Source: Rhodococcus ruber NBRC 15591 (lineage in GTDB: Bacteria > Actinomycetota > Actinomycetes > Mycobacteriales > Mycobacteriaceae). Taken from it: a stretch of DNA of 64,000 bases. The position numbers and the translations under genes are program-made. Below the pieces are notes generated by a model, which had not been told where the DNA came from, did not search any database, and was given only the letters and a program-made list of their open reading frames with translations. The DNA lies in NCBI RefSeq assembly GCF_001894945.1, contig NZ_BCXE01000022.1, forward strand, positions 62,001-126,000. Direction: 5' to 3'. Each line of letters starts with the position of its first letter. Within the stretch, counting starts at the first letter, position 1. Below are positions 8,469 through 17,523 of this stretch, piece after piece.

Positions 8469-10159
8469 CCGCCGCGGCCGAACTCGAGCACGAGCGGGCG
8501 GGCGCGCCGCGCGCTCGGCTGCGCAGCTACGGGCGCCGGTTCCACCCGGTCGGCCTGGGGCTGGCGCTGCTGTTCTTCGTGGGGTCGATGACGCCGTCGC
8601 TGCTGCCGCGCGTGTGGTACCTGCAGGCGGTCGCGACGGGAATCAGCGTCGCCATCGGCTACGGGGTGGGCTGCCTGATCGCCTGGGTGGTCCGGCGCTG
8701 CGGCGTCGAGCCGCACTGGTCCGAGCGGACCCGGCGGATCGGCTGGTGGGTGCTCGCCGGCGCGGCGCTGGTCCTGGCGCCGACCTTCCTGGTGCTCGGG
8801 TCGTGGTGGCAGCAGATCGTCCGCGATCTGGTGGGCGTGCCGCGAGCGCAGCGCGCCTTCTACCTGCTGGTGCTGCTGATCGCGCTGGCCGTCGCGTTGC
8901 TGCTGCTCGCGGCGGCCCGCGCCGTGCGCCGGGGCACCGACCGGTTGACCCGCTTCGCCGGCCGGTTCGTGCCCGGGCCCGTCGCCCGCGTGGCCGCGGT
9001 GCTCGTCGTCGTGGTGCTGGCGGTGTTCGTGCTCGACGGCGCCGTCGACCGGGTCCTGCTCGGCGTCGCGGAGCGGTCGGCGGCCGTCGCCGACACGGGC
9101 ACCGCCGAGGGCGTCACCCAGCCCCAGCTGACGGAACGGTCCGGGTCGCCGGCGTCGAACGAGCCGTGGGACAGCCTCGGCCGGGAGGGCCGCACCTTCG
9201 TCGCGGGCGGCCCGGCCGCCGAGCAGATCGAAGCCGTCACCGGCGCGCCCGCGCGCACCCCGATCCGGGTGTACGCCGGCCGCGAATCCGCGGACTCCGT
9301 CGAGGGGATCGCCGAGCGGGTCGTCGCCGAACTCGAACGCACGAACGCGTTCGACCGCCGGGTGCTGGCGGTGGTGACCACCACCGGCCGCGGCTGGGTG
9401 AACGCGAACGTCGCGGGGGCCTTCGAGTACGTCAACGGCGGGGACTCGGCGATCGCCGCCATGCAGTACTCGTTCCTGCCCAGCGCGCTGTCGTTCGTCG
9501 CCGACCGCGACACCCCGCAGCAGGCCGGGCGGGCGCTGTTCGAGGCGGTGTACCGGCAGTGGTCGGCCCGGCCCGAGGGGCAGCGCCCGAAGCTGGTGGT
9601 GTTCGGCGAGAGCCTCGGCTCGTACGGCGGGCAGGCGGCGTTCGCGTCGGGACAGGACATCGTGGCGCGCACCGACGGGGCGCTGCTGGTGGGCACCCCC
9701 AACTTCGCGCAACCGTGGGGCCGGATCACCGCGGACCGCGACCCCGGTTCCCTCGAGCGGCTGCCCGTGGTGGACGACGGCCGGAACATCCGGTTCGCGT
9801 CCCGGCCCGACGACGCGGACCTGCCGGGGCCGTGGGAGTTCCCCCGCGTGGTGTTCTGGCAGCACGCGAGCGATCCGATCACCTGGTGGTCGTTCCGGTT
9901 GCTGCTGCAGCGGCCGGACTGGCTGCGCGAACCGCTCGGCCCGGATGTGGACCCCGGGATGCGCTGGCTGCCGTTCGTCACGTTCTGGCAGGTCACGCTG
10001 GACATGGTGTTCTCCGCGGACGTGCCGTCCGGGTTCGGGCACGCCTACGGTCCCGAGGCTGCCGAGCTGTGGGCGGACATCCTGGCCCCCGCAGGCTGGG
10101 ACGGGGCCGCGACCCGGCGGGTGCAGGACGCCCTCGCCGGGACGGACCCCGACGACTGA
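8465..10159 (+). CDS. Membrane alpha/beta hydrolase (Abhydrolase_9 type)
   Basis: 564 residues. The N-terminal third has four or five transmembrane helices (LALLFFVGSMTPSLLPR marks the first) and matches the Abhydrolase_9 N-terminal domain; a catalytic alpha/beta domain follows outside the membrane with nucleophile motif GESLGSYGG. The family is found in mycolate-containing actinobacteria; substrate unknown, possibly lipid. No ATG, GTG or TTG lies upstream of the conserved RLRSYGRRFHPVGLGL region, so a CTG at 8465 overlapping the previous TGA (CTGA) is proposed as start. The next in-frame GTG would remove half the first helix. The stop lies in a 15-bp tandem repeat. Confidence 0.82.
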   Translation: MTAAAELEHERAGAPRARLRSYGRRFHPVGLGLALLFFVGSMTPSLLPRVWYLQAVATGISVAIGYGVGCLIAWVVRRCGVEPHWSERTRRIGWWVLAGAALVLAPTFLVLGSWWQQIVRDLVGVPRAQRAFYLLVLLIALAVALLLLAAARAVRRGTDRLTRFAGRFVPGPVARVAAVLVVVVLAVFVLDGAVDRVLLGVAERSAAVADTGTAEGVTQPQLTERSGSPASNEPWDSLGREGRTFVAGGPAAEQIEAVTGAPARTPIRVYAGRESADSVEGIAERVVAELERTNAFDRRVLAVVTTTGRGWVNANVAGAFEYVNGGDSAIAAMQYSFLPSALSFVADRDTPQQAGRALFEAVYRQWSARPEGQRPKLVVFGESLGSYGGQAAFASGQDIVARTDGALLVGTPNFAQPWGRITADRDPGSLERLPVVDDGRNIRFASRPDDADLPGPWEFPRVVFWQHASDPITWWSFRLLLQRPDWLREPLGPDVDPGMRWLPFVTFWQVTLDMVFSADVPSGFGHAYGPEAAELWADILAPAGWDGAATRRVQDALAGTDPDD

Positions 10160-10199
10160 ACCATGGACGACTGAACCACGGACGACTGAACCACGGACC
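10151..10199. repeat. 15-bp tandem repeat spanning a stop codon, 3 copies
   Basis: Unit GACGACTGAACCACG occurs three times (the first has ATG in place of ACG). The stop codons at 10157, 10172 and 10187 are all in the frame of the hydrolase, repeating codons for Asp-Asp and TGA. It ends 18 bp before the stop of the converging udgX gene. Confidence 0.9.
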
Positions 10200-10217
10200 G
10201 GCGCTGCGGCAGGATGC

Positions 10218-10856
10218 CTACAGCACGCCGGCGGCCACCCTCAGGTCGGCGACCAGCCCGGCGAGCGCCTCCTCCCGCTGCGCGCTCGGTCCGCGCAGGA
10301 TCGCCGACGGGTGGATCGTGGCGACGACGGCCGGATCCGACGGGACCCGCACGTCCGGGTGCAGGATCTCCCCGCGGTGGGCGGTCACCCGGAACGACGG
10401 CCCGAGCAGCGACTGGGCCGCGGTGGCGCCGAGGCACACGAGCACGTCGGGTCGCACGGCCTGCAGCTCGGCGACCAGCCAGGGCCGGCACGCGACGATC
10501 TCGCCGCGCGCCGGTTTCTTGTGGATGCGGCGCCCGCCGGCCGCGGCCCGCTCGAACTTGAAGTGCTTGACCGCGTTGGTCACGTACACCTCGTCGCGGT
10601 CGATGCCCGCCTCCTCGAGCGCCCGGTCGAGCAGCCGCCCGGCGGGGCTGACGAACGGCTCCCCCGCGCGGTCCTCCTGATCGCCGGGCTGCTCGCCGAC
10701 GAGCACGAGCCGGGCGCTCGCCGGTCCGGCGCCGAACACGGTGCGTTCGGCGTTCCGGTACAGCTCGCACCCGCGGCAGTCGCCCGCCGCGGCGGCGAGC
10801 TCGGCCAGGTCGGTGCTGTCCGGCACGAACTCCTCGGCTCCCGGTTGCCTGCTCAC
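10218..10856 (-). CDS. udgX: UdgX-type uracil-DNA glycosylase
   Basis: 212 residues of the family 4-like uracil-DNA glycosylases. Four cysteines for an Fe-S cluster are placed as expected (CRGCELY near the start, later CRPW and the Cys in VCLGATAA). Motif A is GEQPGDQEDRAG and the C-terminal motif is HPSAILR. The loop GGRRIHKKP with His at about 112 is the feature of UdgX, which forms a covalent bond to DNA at uracil through that His (His109 in Mycobacterium smegmatis). GTG at 10856 follows GGGAGG at ideal spacing. It lies 44 bp downstream of the carboxylase gene, so may be co-transcribed. Confidence 0.88.
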   Translation of the reverse strand: MSRQPGAEEFVPDSTDLAELAAAAGDCRGCELYRNAERTVFGAGPASARLVLVGEQPGDQEDRAGEPFVSPAGRLLDRALEEAGIDRDEVYVTNAVKHFKFERAAAGGRRIHKKPARGEIVACRPWLVAELQAVRPDVLVCLGATAAQSLLGPSFRVTAHRGEILHPDVRVPSDPAVVATIHPSAILRGPSAQREEALAGLVADLRVAAGVL

Positions 10857-10900
10857 CGCCACCTCCCTCACGTCGGTGCCGGACGGGTACCCAGCCCGGC

Positions 10901-13900
10901 TCAGGACATGCGCAGCCGCGACACCCAGGCCCGAGTGTCGCCGGGATCGATGACGTCGTCGAGCTCGAAGATCGTCGCGGCCTGCAACGCCTTGCCGTGC
11001 TGGTAGGCGGCGGCGACGAGCTGCGCGAACAGTTCGTCGCGCGCGGCCTGATCGGGTGCGGCCTCGAGTTCCTTGCGGAAGCCGAGCCGCACCGCGCCCT
11101 CGAGTCCCATGCCGCCGATCTCGCCGGTGGGCCATGCCACCGTGAACTCGGGGGCGTGGAAGGAGCCGCCGGCCATCGCCATGGCGCCGAGACCGTAGCC
11201 CTTGCGCAGGATGATCGTGCCGAACGGGACGGTCAGGCGCGCACCGGCGACGAACAGCCGGCCGAACCGGCGGACCGTGGCCTCCTTCTCCGACTCGGGC
11301 CCGACCATGAATCCCGGTGTGTCGCAGAGGCTCACGACGGGCATGCGGTGCGCCTGGCACAGTTCGAGGAAGTCGGCGGCCTTGTCGGCGGCCTCGGCGT
11401 CGATCGCGCCGCCGAGGTGGTGGCTGCTGTTGGCGAGCACCCCGTACGCCGCGCCCTCGACGCGGATCAGGGCGGTGACGATGCCGACGCCGTAGTCGCC
11501 GCGCAGTTCGAGCACGGAGCCGACGTCGGCGATTGCGTCGATCGCGGCGCGCACGTCGTAGGCGCGCAACCGGTTCTCCGGAACCGCGTGCCGCGCGAGC
11601 CGCGGATCGGGGGCCTGCCAGTCGTCCGCCGCGGTGGTGAAGTAGCCGAGGTACTGCCGGGCCAGTTCGACGGCGTGCGCCTCGTCGCGCGCGGCGAGGT
11701 GTACGACGCCGTTGCGGCGCTGCACGTCGACCGGGCCGATGTCCTCGGGCCGGAAGACGCCGAGGCCGCCCCCTTCGATCATCGCGGGCCCGCCCATGCC
11801 GATGTTGGCCTCGGGGGTGGCGATCAGCACGTCGCACACGCCGGCGAGGGCGGCGTTGCCGGCGAAGCACCGACCGGAGACCACCGCGATCGTCGGCACG
11901 CGCCCGCGCAGGGCGGCCATCGCCCGGAACGTCGACAGTTCCAGGCCCTGGCCGGGTCCGGCGTCGACGTCGCCGGGGCGTCCGCCGCCGCCCTCGGCGA
12001 ACAGCACGAGCGGCACCTCGCGTCGTGCGGCGAGCTCGAGCAGCCGGTCGGTCTTGGCGTGGTTGCGCATGCCCTGCGTGCCGGCGAGGACGGTGTAGTC
12101 GTAGGAGAGCACCACCGATTCGGCGCCGTCGATGCGGGCGAGACCGCCGACGAGGCCGTCGGCGGGGGTGTTGGCGATCAGGTCCTCTTCGCTGCGCCGG
12201 CTGCGCTGCGCGGCGAGCACGAGCGGCCCGTACTCGACGAAGGTGCCGTCGTCGACGAGGTCGGCGATGTTCTCCCGCGCGGTGCGGCGGCCGATCCGGT
12301 GCCGTTTGGCCACGGCGTCGGGGCGGGCGGCGTCGAGGGTGCGCTCGTGCCGGTCCCGGATCTCGGCGAGGTCGTCGCGTACGGCGTCGAGGTCCCGCGC
12401 GTCCCCGTCGCCGGTGGCCGCGTCGCCGGACCCGGCGCGCACCACAGCGAGCACCTCCCCCGGTTGCACGGTCTGTCCGGGCCGCACCAGCAGCCGCACC
12501 ACGGTGGCGGGTCCGGACGCGGACACCACGTGCTGCATCTTCATCGCCTCGAGCACGACGACGGGGGCGCCCGCGGTGAGCGCGTCGCCGTCGGCGGCGG
12601 TCTCGACGACGGTGCCGACCATGTCGGCACGCACCGCCTCCTCCCCGGCGTGCAGTTCCGGTGCGACGACGGGTGCGTCGTCGGGGCCGGCGACGGCGAG
12701 GTCGGCGATCCGCTCGTCCAGCCACGACGTGTGCACGTCGCAGGCGGCGAAGTCCTTGTCGCGCAGAATGTTCTGCAGGAAATCGGTGTTGGTGGCGACC
12801 CCGGCGACGAGCAGGTCCCCGAGTGCGGCGTCCGTCTTGCGCAGCGCCGCGGCGAAGTCGTCGATGCGGGTGTGGGTGATCACCTTGGCCAGCAACGAGT
12901 CGTAGCGCGGGCTGGTCGTCAGCCCGGGACGGCCGTAGGTGTCGACGCGGATGCCCGGGCCGGTGGGCGGGGTGAACGCGGTGAGCGTGCCGGACGCGGG
13001 TACGGCCCGCCCGTCCGGGCGCATGGCCTCGGTGTTGACGCGGGCCTGGACGGCAATGCCCTGTGCGGCGGCGGGCTCGCCGCGCACCCCGGCGCCGTCG
13101 GCGGTGACGCCGCCGGGCAGGCCGAGTTCGCCGAACCGGGCACCGCGGGCGATCGCCACCTGCGTCGCGACGAGGTCGATTCCGGTGACCTCCTCGGTCA
13201 CCGTGTGCTCCACCTGAATTCGCGGGTTCACCTCGAGGAACACCGCCTGATCGCCGGCGACGAGGAACTCGACGGTGGCGAGACCGCGGTACCCTACCGA
13301 CGCGCAGAGCCGGGCCGCGGCCTCGTGCAGCGCGCGTCGCACGGTCGCGTCGAGCCGTTGCGCGGGAGCGACTTCCACCAGTTTCTGGTGGCGCCGCTGC
13401 ACGCTGCAGTCCCGGTCGCCGAGCGCGAGGGCCCGCACCCCGCCCGCGTCGTCGGCCGCGGCGACGATCTGCACCTCGATGTGCCGGGCCCGGTCGCACA
13501 GGGCCTCGGCGAACAACGCGCCGTGGCCGAAACCGTGTTCCGCCTCCGTGGTACACGCGCGGAAGGCGTCGTCGAGGGTCGCTACGTCGCGCACCACCCG
13601 CATGCCGCGGCCGCCGCCGCCGGCGAGGGCCTTGAGGACGATGCCGCCGGGGTGGGCGGCGAGGAAGTCGCGGGCCGCGCCGACGGTGACGCCCCCGTCG
13701 GTGGCGGGCAGCACGGGCACCCGGGCGGCGACGGCGGCGCGGCGGGCGGCGGCCTTGTCGCCGAAGACCCGCAGCACCTGCGGGTCGGGTCCGACGAACG
13801 TCACCCCGGCCGCGGCGCAGGACTCGGCGAATTCGGCGTTCTCGCTGAGGAATCCGTATCCGGGGTGGACGAGGGTGCAGCCGGTCTCGGTGGCGGCGCG

Positions 13901-14089
13901 CAGCAGGGCGGCGCCGTCGAGGTAGGCGGCCGGCCCGGCGCCGGTCAGCGCGACGGCGCGTGTTGCGGCGGCGACGTGGGGACTGTCGGCGTCGTCCTCG
14001 GCATACACGGCGACGGTGTCGATGCCGAGTTCGGTGGCGGAACGGACGACGCGCAGCGCGATCTCGCCGCGGTTGGCTACGAGCAGCAT
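10901..14089 (-). CDS. Single-chain acyl-CoA carboxylase (long-chain type)
   Basis: 1062 residues joining all parts of a biotin-dependent carboxylase. Biotin carboxylase spans about 1-450 (MLLVANRGEIALRV start, GGGGRGMR ATP loop, EVNPRIQVEH). The biotinyl domain has EAMKMQH with the biotin Lys at about 517. The carboxyltransferase covers about 575-1062 (GGGGRPGDVDAG, FVAGARLTVPFGTIILRKGYG). This order matches the single-chain long-chain acyl-CoA carboxylase described from Mycobacterium avium subsp. paratuberculosis. It would carboxylate acyl-CoAs for lipid synthesis. Upstream is a TetR gene, 31 bp away in the same direction. Confidence 0.85.
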   Translation of the reverse strand: MLLVANRGEIALRVVRSATELGIDTVAVYAEDDADSPHVAAATRAVALTGAGPAAYLDGAALLRAATETGCTLVHPGYGFLSENAEFAESCAAAGVTFVGPDPQVLRVFGDKAAARRAAVAARVPVLPATDGGVTVGAARDFLAAHPGGIVLKALAGGGGRGMRVVRDVATLDDAFRACTTEAEHGFGHGALFAEALCDRARHIEVQIVAAADDAGGVRALALGDRDCSVQRRHQKLVEVAPAQRLDATVRRALHEAAARLCASVGYRGLATVEFLVAGDQAVFLEVNPRIQVEHTVTEEVTGIDLVATQVAIARGARFGELGLPGGVTADGAGVRGEPAAAQGIAVQARVNTEAMRPDGRAVPASGTLTAFTPPTGPGIRVDTYGRPGLTTSPRYDSLLAKVITHTRIDDFAAALRKTDAALGDLLVAGVATNTDFLQNILRDKDFAACDVHTSWLDERIADLAVAGPDDAPVVAPELHAGEEAVRADMVGTVVETAADGDALTAGAPVVVLEAMKMQHVVSASGPATVVRLLVRPGQTVQPGEVLAVVRAGSGDAATGDGDARDLDAVRDDLAEIRDRHERTLDAARPDAVAKRHRIGRRTARENIADLVDDGTFVEYGPLVLAAQRSRRSEEDLIANTPADGLVGGLARIDGAESVVLSYDYTVLAGTQGMRNHAKTDRLLELAARREVPLVLFAEGGGGRPGDVDAGPGQGLELSTFRAMAALRGRVPTIAVVSGRCFAGNAALAGVCDVLIATPEANIGMGGPAMIEGGGLGVFRPEDIGPVDVQRRNGVVHLAARDEAHAVELARQYLGYFTTAADDWQAPDPRLARHAVPENRLRAYDVRAAIDAIADVGSVLELRGDYGVGIVTALIRVEGAAYGVLANSSHHLGGAIDAEAADKAADFLELCQAHRMPVVSLCDTPGFMVGPESEKEATVRRFGRLFVAGARLTVPFGTIILRKGYGLGAMAMAGGSFHAPEFTVAWPTGEIGGMGLEGAVRLGFRKELEAAPDQAARDELFAQLVAAAYQHGKALQAATIFELDDVIDPGDTRAWVSRLRMS

Positions 14090-14120
14090 GGGTGTCGGGG
14101 GTCCTGTCGGTCGGGGCCGG

Positions 14121-14741
14121 TCAGCGGAAGCCGATGAGCCGTTCGGACATCGCGATCATGTCGTCGATGTAGGAGAGCTGTTCCTGTCTCGGGGCGTCGA
14201 GCAGGCGCACCGCGCCGACGCGCTGGGCGTCGACGAGGGTGCGCGCGATCCGTTCGGGATGCGCGCTGAGCGTGACGTCGCCGGTGGCGTCGATACGCTC
14301 GACGAAGCGGACGTAGCGCCCGACGAGCCGCTCGCGCACGCTCTCCCATTCCGTGCCCACCTCGTCGTCGAGGCGGGCACGGTGCTCGATCAGCTCGAGG
14401 ATGCGGCCGTTGACGTACATGGACTCGATGGAGGCCCGGGTCGTCGTGCGCAGCACCTCCCGCAGGTCGTCCACCGTCGGCCCCTCCACGTGCTGGGCGT
14501 CGAGGAACTGCCGGCACACGAGGGTGGCGAGGGCGCGGAACACCTCCTCCTTGGACGAGAAGTACGCGTAGAAGGTGGCGCGGGAGACGGCGGCGCGTTC
14601 GGTGATCACCGCGACGGTGGTGCGCTCGTACCCGAGTTCGCCGAAGCAGTCGCGGGCGGCGTCGAGCAGCTCCCGCCGGCGGGGTCCGTCGCTGTCGCGT
14701 CGCGCGGATCGGGCCCGTTCCTGGGCTTCGCTCGTGGTCAC
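14121..14741 (-). CDS. TetR family regulator of the acyl-CoA carboxylase
   Basis: 206 residues. The N-terminal TetR helix-turn-helix is clear (RRRELLDAARDCFGELGYERTTV... RATFYAYFSSKEEVF), followed by a helical ligand domain. GTG at 14741 is chosen because the 26 extra codons upstream cover the palindrome and have no family similarity. First gene of a likely operon with the carboxylase and perhaps udgX. An 18-bp palindrome 20 bp upstream is its probable operator, so autoregulation is inferred. Confidence 0.88.
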   Translation of the reverse strand: MTTSEAQERARSARRDSDGPRRRELLDAARDCFGELGYERTTVAVITERAAVSRATFYAYFSSKEEVFRALATLVCRQFLDAQHVEGPTVDDLREVLRTTTRASIESMYVNGRILELIEHRARLDDEVGTEWESVRERLVGRYVRFVERIDATGDVTLSAHPERIARTLVDAQRVGAVRLLDAPRQEQLSYIDDMIAMSERLIGFR

Positions 14742-14760
14742 CCGCACAGCATGCGTCGAC

Positions 14761-14778
14761 GTTGACGTCAATGTCAAC
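14761..14778. promoter_or_regulatory. Putative TetR operator
   Basis: Perfect 6-bp arms GTTGAC and GTCAAC with spacer GTCAAT, 20 bp before the TetR start. Size and place fit a TetR operator controlling the carboxylase operon. Confidence 0.6.
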
Positions 14779-14975
14779 GGACGTGGGGCGCCCGGCGACC
14801 GGGACCCGAGCCGGGGCACGACGCGACCCGGCAGGTATTGCGCAACATCGGCGTGCCCGAAATAGGCGGCGTATCAACGACATCCGTTGTCCGAGCACCC
14901 TGTTCGGAGGCACGGTGCGGCACTAGCATGGTGGGCAGCCCTCAGTGGACACCCCCCTTTCGGGAAGGTTCGATC

Positions 14976-15278
14976 ATGACCACGATGGAAATGCCGCACG
15001 TCACCGAGTGCAGCGTCAGCACCTGCTCCTACAACCACGACGGCTGCCACGCCTACGCCATCAACGTCGCCGGCCACAACGGCAGCGCCGACTGCGAGAC
15101 GTTCATCCCGCTGTCGACTAAGGGCGGCCTGGACACCGTCACCAGCATGGTCGGCGCCTGCCAGCGCGCCGACTGCATGCACAACCAGGATCTCGAGTGC
15201 ACCGCGAGCGAGATCCGGGTCGGCGGCAGCGGCAGCGGCGAGCACGCCGCCAACTGCCTGACCTACCAGGCCCGGTAA
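14976..15278 (+). CDS. DUF1540 cysteine-rich protein
   Basis: 100 residues with two copies of the DUF1540 cysteine motif, the first at about 8-45 (C-x4-C-x6-C, then DCETF) and the second at about 62-96 (C-x4-C-x6-C, then NCLTY). These small domains probably bind a metal; role unknown. ATG at 14976 follows GGAAGG at good spacing. The 234 bp upstream, shared with the divergent TetR gene, holds the promoter. It converges on another TetR gene only 13 bp away. Confidence 0.88.
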   Translation: MTTMEMPHVTECSVSTCSYNHDGCHAYAINVAGHNGSADCETFIPLSTKGGLDTVTSMVGACQRADCMHNQDLECTASEIRVGGSGSGEHAANCLTYQAR

Positions 15279-15291
15279 CGGATCGAACCGT

Positions 15292-15885
15292 TCACCGTCC
15301 CACTCCCAGCACTGCCCGCACGGCGCCGGTGAGGGCCGCGGCCGGCAGGTCGGGGGTGATCGCGCGCTGCAGGCCGAGGCCGATGCCGAGCCCGAGCAGC
15401 ATCGTCGCCGCCTGCTCGGGCTCGATCGCCGGTTCGAGGCCGAACCGTGCGGCGAGCGACCGGATCAGTTCGGCGATCAGGGTCCGCACCCCGGCGGCCC
15501 CGGCCGCGATGCGGGAGCGGATCTCCTCGTCGTGCCGCGAGCGCACCGAGAATTCGATCTCGAGCAGGGTCCAGCGCCGGTCGCCGATGGTGCGCTCGGC
15601 CCAGGCGCCGAAGGCGGCCACCACGTCGTCGAGCGACGCACCGGCCTCGAGCGTCGCGGCGATCTCCCCCATGCGCTCGGCCCGGATCCGGTCGAGCACC
15701 GCGAAACACAACTCGTCCTTGTTGCGGAAGTTCGAGTACACCGCGCCCTTGGAATAGCCGGCGTCCTCGGCGATCTGCTCGAGCGACGCCGCGCTGTAAC
15801 CGCGGTCGAGGAAGTGCTCGGTGGCCGTGGCGAGCAGCTCCTCGCGCGTGCGTGCCTGGGTCTGCTGCCGGGTCTGTCGTGCCAC
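15292..15885 (-). CDS. TetR family regulator, divergent from flavin monooxygenase
   Basis: 197 residues. N-terminal TetR DNA-binding domain (TREELLATATEHFLDRGYSA, then YSKGAVYSNFRNKDEL) and a C-terminal ligand domain of the TetR_C_6 kind. The 92-bp gap to the divergent monooxygenase carries a perfect 10-bp-arm palindrome, so it most likely represses that gene and itself. Confidence 0.9.
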   Translation of the reverse strand: MARQTRQQTQARTREELLATATEHFLDRGYSAASLEQIAEDAGYSKGAVYSNFRNKDELCFAVLDRIRAERMGEIAATLEAGASLDDVVAAFGAWAERTIGDRRWTLLEIEFSVRSRHDEEIRSRIAAGAAGVRTLIAELIRSLAARFGLEPAIEPEQAATMLLGLGIGLGLQRAITPDLPAAALTGAVRAVLGVGR

Positions 15886-15929
15886 GACTCGACGGTACCG
15901 GAGCGACCCGAATTGGGATACTGTGGTTA

Positions 15930-15952
15930 TCCGAATACCGACGGTATTCGGA
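15930..15952. promoter_or_regulatory. Perfect palindromic operator between TetR and monooxygenase
   Basis: Arms TCCGAATACC and GGTATTCGGA around GAC. A second, smaller pair (GGATA at 15916 and TATCC at 15928) overlaps its left edge. The site lies 26 bp before the monooxygenase start and 45 bp before the TetR start, the usual place for a TetR operator. Confidence 0.75.
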
Positions 15953-15977
15953 CTGGACGCAGACGAGAGGCGACACG

Positions 15978-17453
15978 ATGGACGAACACCGGGTGGTGGT
16001 GATCGGTGCCGGGATCTCCGGCATCGGCGCGGCGATCGCCCTGCGACGGCGCGGCATCACCGACGTCGTCGTCCTCGAGAAGGCCGACAGCCTCGGCGGG
16101 ACGTGGCGCGCCAACACCTACCCGGGCTCCGCGTGCGACGTGCCGTCGCTGCTGTACTCGTACTCGTTCGCGCGGAACCGCGACTGGAGCCGCCTGTTCG
16201 CCGGGCAGCCGGAGATCCGCGACTACATCGAGCACACCGCCGCCGCACAGGGCGTGACGTCCCACGTCCGGTTCGGCGTCGAGGTGCTGAGGGCGGACTG
16301 GGACGACGTCGACGCCCGCTGGACGCTCGCCACCACCGCCGGCACCGTCCGGGCGCGTTTCCTCGTCGCCGCCGCGGGGCCGTGGAACGAACCGCTCGTG
16401 CCCGAGATCCCCGGTCTCGACCGCTTCCCCGGCGAGGTGTTCCACTCCGCGCGCTGGAACCACGACTACGACCTGCGCGGCAAACGGGTCGCCGTCGTCG
16501 GCACCGGCGCCTCGGCGGTCCAGTTCGTCCCCGAGATCGCTCCCGACGTCGCACGCCTGCACCTGTACCAGCGGACGGCGCAGTGGGTGCTGCCCAAACC
16601 CGACCGGCACCTGTCCGCGGCCGAACGCCGGCTGCTCACCCGTCTCCCGGGTGCGCGACGGCTGGTCGAGGCGATCGAATACGGCCTGATGGAGGCCCTC
16701 GGCCTCGGCTTCCGGCACCCGTGGCTCATGCGCCGGCTGCAGTGGATCGGCCGGGCGCAGCTCCGCGCGCAGGTGCGCGACCCGCGGCTGCGCCGGGCCC
16801 TGACCCCCGACTACACCCTCGGCTGCAAGCGGCTGCTCATGTCGAACACCTACTACCCCGCCCTGACCCGGCCCAACGTCGAGGTCCACCCCGCGGCGGT
16901 GCAGGAGGTCCGCGGCTCCACCGTGATCGCCGGGGACGGCAGCGAAGCCGAGGTCGACGCGATCGTCTTCGGCACCGGCTTCCACATCCTCGACATGCCC
17001 ATCGCGCGCCGGGTGTTCGACGGGCAGGGCCGCAGTCTCGACGAGCACTGGCAGGGCAGCCCCCGGGCGTACCTCGGCTCGTCCGTCGCGGGCTTCCCCA
17101 ACGCGTTCGTCCTGCTCGGACCGAGCCTGGGCACCGGCCACACCTCGGCCTTCCTCATCCTCGAAGCCCAGCTCGACCACGTCGTGACGGCCATCGACAC
17201 GGCCCTGCGCCGCGGCTGGCGCACCCTCGAGGTGCGCCGGGAGGCCCAGGACGCCTTCGACGACGAGGTTCAGGCCGCCCTTCCGGGCACCGTCTACAAC
17301 TCCGGCGGATGCCGCAGCTACTTCTTCGACGTCAACGGCCGCAACAGCTTCAACTGGCCGTGGTCGTCGGCCGCGCTCCGGCGCCGGGTGTCGGCGTTCG
17401 ACCCGGACGTCTACGCCGTCACGCGCGACGACGAGCGCGTGTCCGCCGGGTGA
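15978..17453 (+). CDS. FAD-dependent monooxygenase (BVMO-like)
   Basis: 491 residues with two Rossmann motifs, GAGISGIGAA near the start (FAD) and GTGASAVQ at about 175 (NADPH). Between them lies FPGEVFHSARWN, a variant of the Baeyer-Villiger fingerprint FxGxxxHxxxW(P/D) with Asn after Trp. The DGGTWRANTYPG-like segment (LGGTWRANTYPGSACD) is typical of class B flavin monooxygenases that oxidise ketones or aldehydes. ATG at 15978. Controlled in all likelihood by the divergent TetR. Substrate unknown. Confidence 0.88.
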   Translation: MDEHRVVVIGAGISGIGAAIALRRRGITDVVVLEKADSLGGTWRANTYPGSACDVPSLLYSYSFARNRDWSRLFAGQPEIRDYIEHTAAAQGVTSHVRFGVEVLRADWDDVDARWTLATTAGTVRARFLVAAAGPWNEPLVPEIPGLDRFPGEVFHSARWNHDYDLRGKRVAVVGTGASAVQFVPEIAPDVARLHLYQRTAQWVLPKPDRHLSAAERRLLTRLPGARRLVEAIEYGLMEALGLGFRHPWLMRRLQWIGRAQLRAQVRDPRLRRALTPDYTLGCKRLLMSNTYYPALTRPNVEVHPAAVQEVRGSTVIAGDGSEAEVDAIVFGTGFHILDMPIARRVFDGQGRSLDEHWQGSPRAYLGSSVAGFPNAFVLLGPSLGTGHTSAFLILEAQLDHVVTAIDTALRRGWRTLEVRREAQDAFDDEVQAALPGTVYNSGGCRSYFFDVNGRNSFNWPWSSAALRRRVSAFDPDVYAVTRDDERVSAG

Positions 17454-17523
17454 TCCGGGCCCCGGCGCAGGGACTGTCGGGGTACCGTCGGGTCGAGGCA
17501 CCCGACACGAGGAGGACCCGGAA

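Noticed and set aside
10997..14137. Long + strand open frame opposite the carboxylase
   Set aside because: It is the antisense shadow of a gene with clear biotin carboxylase, biotinyl and carboxyltransferase motifs.
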